A stretch of DNA of 64,000 nt from Saccharothrix sp. NRRL B-16314. Lineage in GTDB: Bacteria; Actinomycetota; Actinomycetes; Mycobacteriales; Pseudonocardiaceae. Positions 63,765 to 64,000 of this stretch are shown here, one piece after another (within the stretch, counting starts at the first letter, position 1; the number at the start of each line of letters is the position of its first letter). The DNA lies in NCBI RefSeq assembly GCF_000716595.1, contig NZ_JNXC01000035.1, positions 1 through 64,000 on the forward strand. Reading direction: 5' to 3'. The translations under genes and the position numbers were made by a program. A model generated the notes under the pieces. That model saw nothing but the letters and a program-made list of their open reading frames with translations, searched no databases and was not told the origin of the DNA.

Positions 63765-64000
63765 CCCCTCACGATCGCCAGGACCTCGTCGCGCAACGCC
63801 GCGACGGAGGCCGCGTCGGCGGCTTCGACGTTGAGCCGGAGCAGCGGCTCGGTGTTGGACGCACGGAGGTTGAACCACGAGCCGTCCGGCAGGTTCACCG
63901 TGAGGCCGTCCAGCTCGTCCAGCTCGACGCCTTCGCGCCCGCCGAACTCCGCCTTGATGGCGGCCAGCCTGCCCTGCTGGTCGTCCACCGTGGAGTTGAT
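63761..64000 (-). CDS. manB: Phosphomannomutase/phosphoglucomutase, C-terminal part
   Basis: The last 79 codons of a hexose-phosphate mutase whose start lies beyond the window. The phosphate-binding loop of domain 4 is clear (NLRASNTEPLLRLNVEA, matching the RxSGTEP pattern with Asn for Gly). In this operon it would convert mannose 6-phosphate to mannose 1-phosphate for GDP-mannose. It overlaps the Trm112-like gene by 4 nt. Confidence 0.9.
   Translation of the reverse strand: MNSTVDDQQGRLAAIKAEFGGREGVELDELDGLTVNLPDGSWFNLRASNTEPLLRLNVEAADAASVAALRDEVLAIVRG

Overview
The window is high-GC DNA from an actinomycete. Gene content and order point to Pseudonocardiales (a Saccharothrix, Lentzea or Actinosynnema type of organism). 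The evidence is mycothiol-type RsrA/SigR, WhiB1, PdtaS, LpqB-MtrB-MtrA, nickel superoxide dismutase with its protease, many GTG starts, 1-8 nt gene overlaps, and several genes that look leaderless. No rRNA, tRNA, prophage, insertion sequence or CRISPR array was seen. Most of the window is core chromosome.

Layout. 1-5.8 kb: a histidine-utilisation operon on the minus strand (hutH, hutU, an allantoate-amidohydrolase-like amidase, hutF) with a 16-nt palindrome before hutH. 5.9-8.2 kb: a SigE-type sigma factor with a membrane partner, divergent from an IclR regulator. 8.4-11.8 kb: an osmoprotectant (OpuC-type) ABC importer. 11.9-15.7 kb: a branched-polyamine-synthase homologue, a proline/glutamine-repeat membrane protein, and an EbfC-like plus helical protein pair. 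15.7-21.3 kb: a five-PAS GGDEF/EAL protein, malic enzyme and a dTDP-sugar epimerase homologue. 21.3-28.5 kb: sodX/sodN, a phosphatase, an acetyltransferase, a MarR/membrane-protein divergon, a Methyltransf_19-type methyltransferase, a secreted trypsin-like protease and a lipid-kinase homologue.

28.5-36.5 kb matches the mycobacterial Rv3219-Rv3228 neighbourhood: whiB1, pdtaS, a biotinyl-domain protein, the tiny ribosomal protein gene bL37, rsrA-sigR, an SRAP protein, aroA and rsgA. 36.6-41.6 kb holds a VOC protein, a wax-ester-synthase homologue with a degraded catalytic motif, a small kinase-like protein, a TrmH-family methyltransferase and a HAD hydrolase. 41.6-64 kb again follows the mycobacterial order: an Rv3235-like protein, secA, hpf, comF, lpqB-mtrB-mtrA, tmk, ahcY, an APC transporter, and manA - SIS protein - Trm112 - phosphomannomutase (cut by the window end). 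Inserted into this are a regulator, a 792-residue membrane serine-hydrolase-like protein, a GlmL-like ATPase and a cation efflux protein.

The most unusual features are in non-coding DNA. A 32-nt sequence occurs identically before mtrB and in the hpf-secA spacer, and with a 3-nt insertion before the APC transporter. In the hpf-secA spacer it forms one arm of a long hairpin. Different short tandem repeats sit on or just after the stop codons of four genes. The biotinyl-domain gene ends in TAG directly in frame with the conserved N-terminus of PdtaS, so PdtaS appears to start at CTG. A consensus SigR promoter lies just before a possible upstream start for a longer SigR isoform, and a GTGA-N6-TCAC site lies before whiB1.
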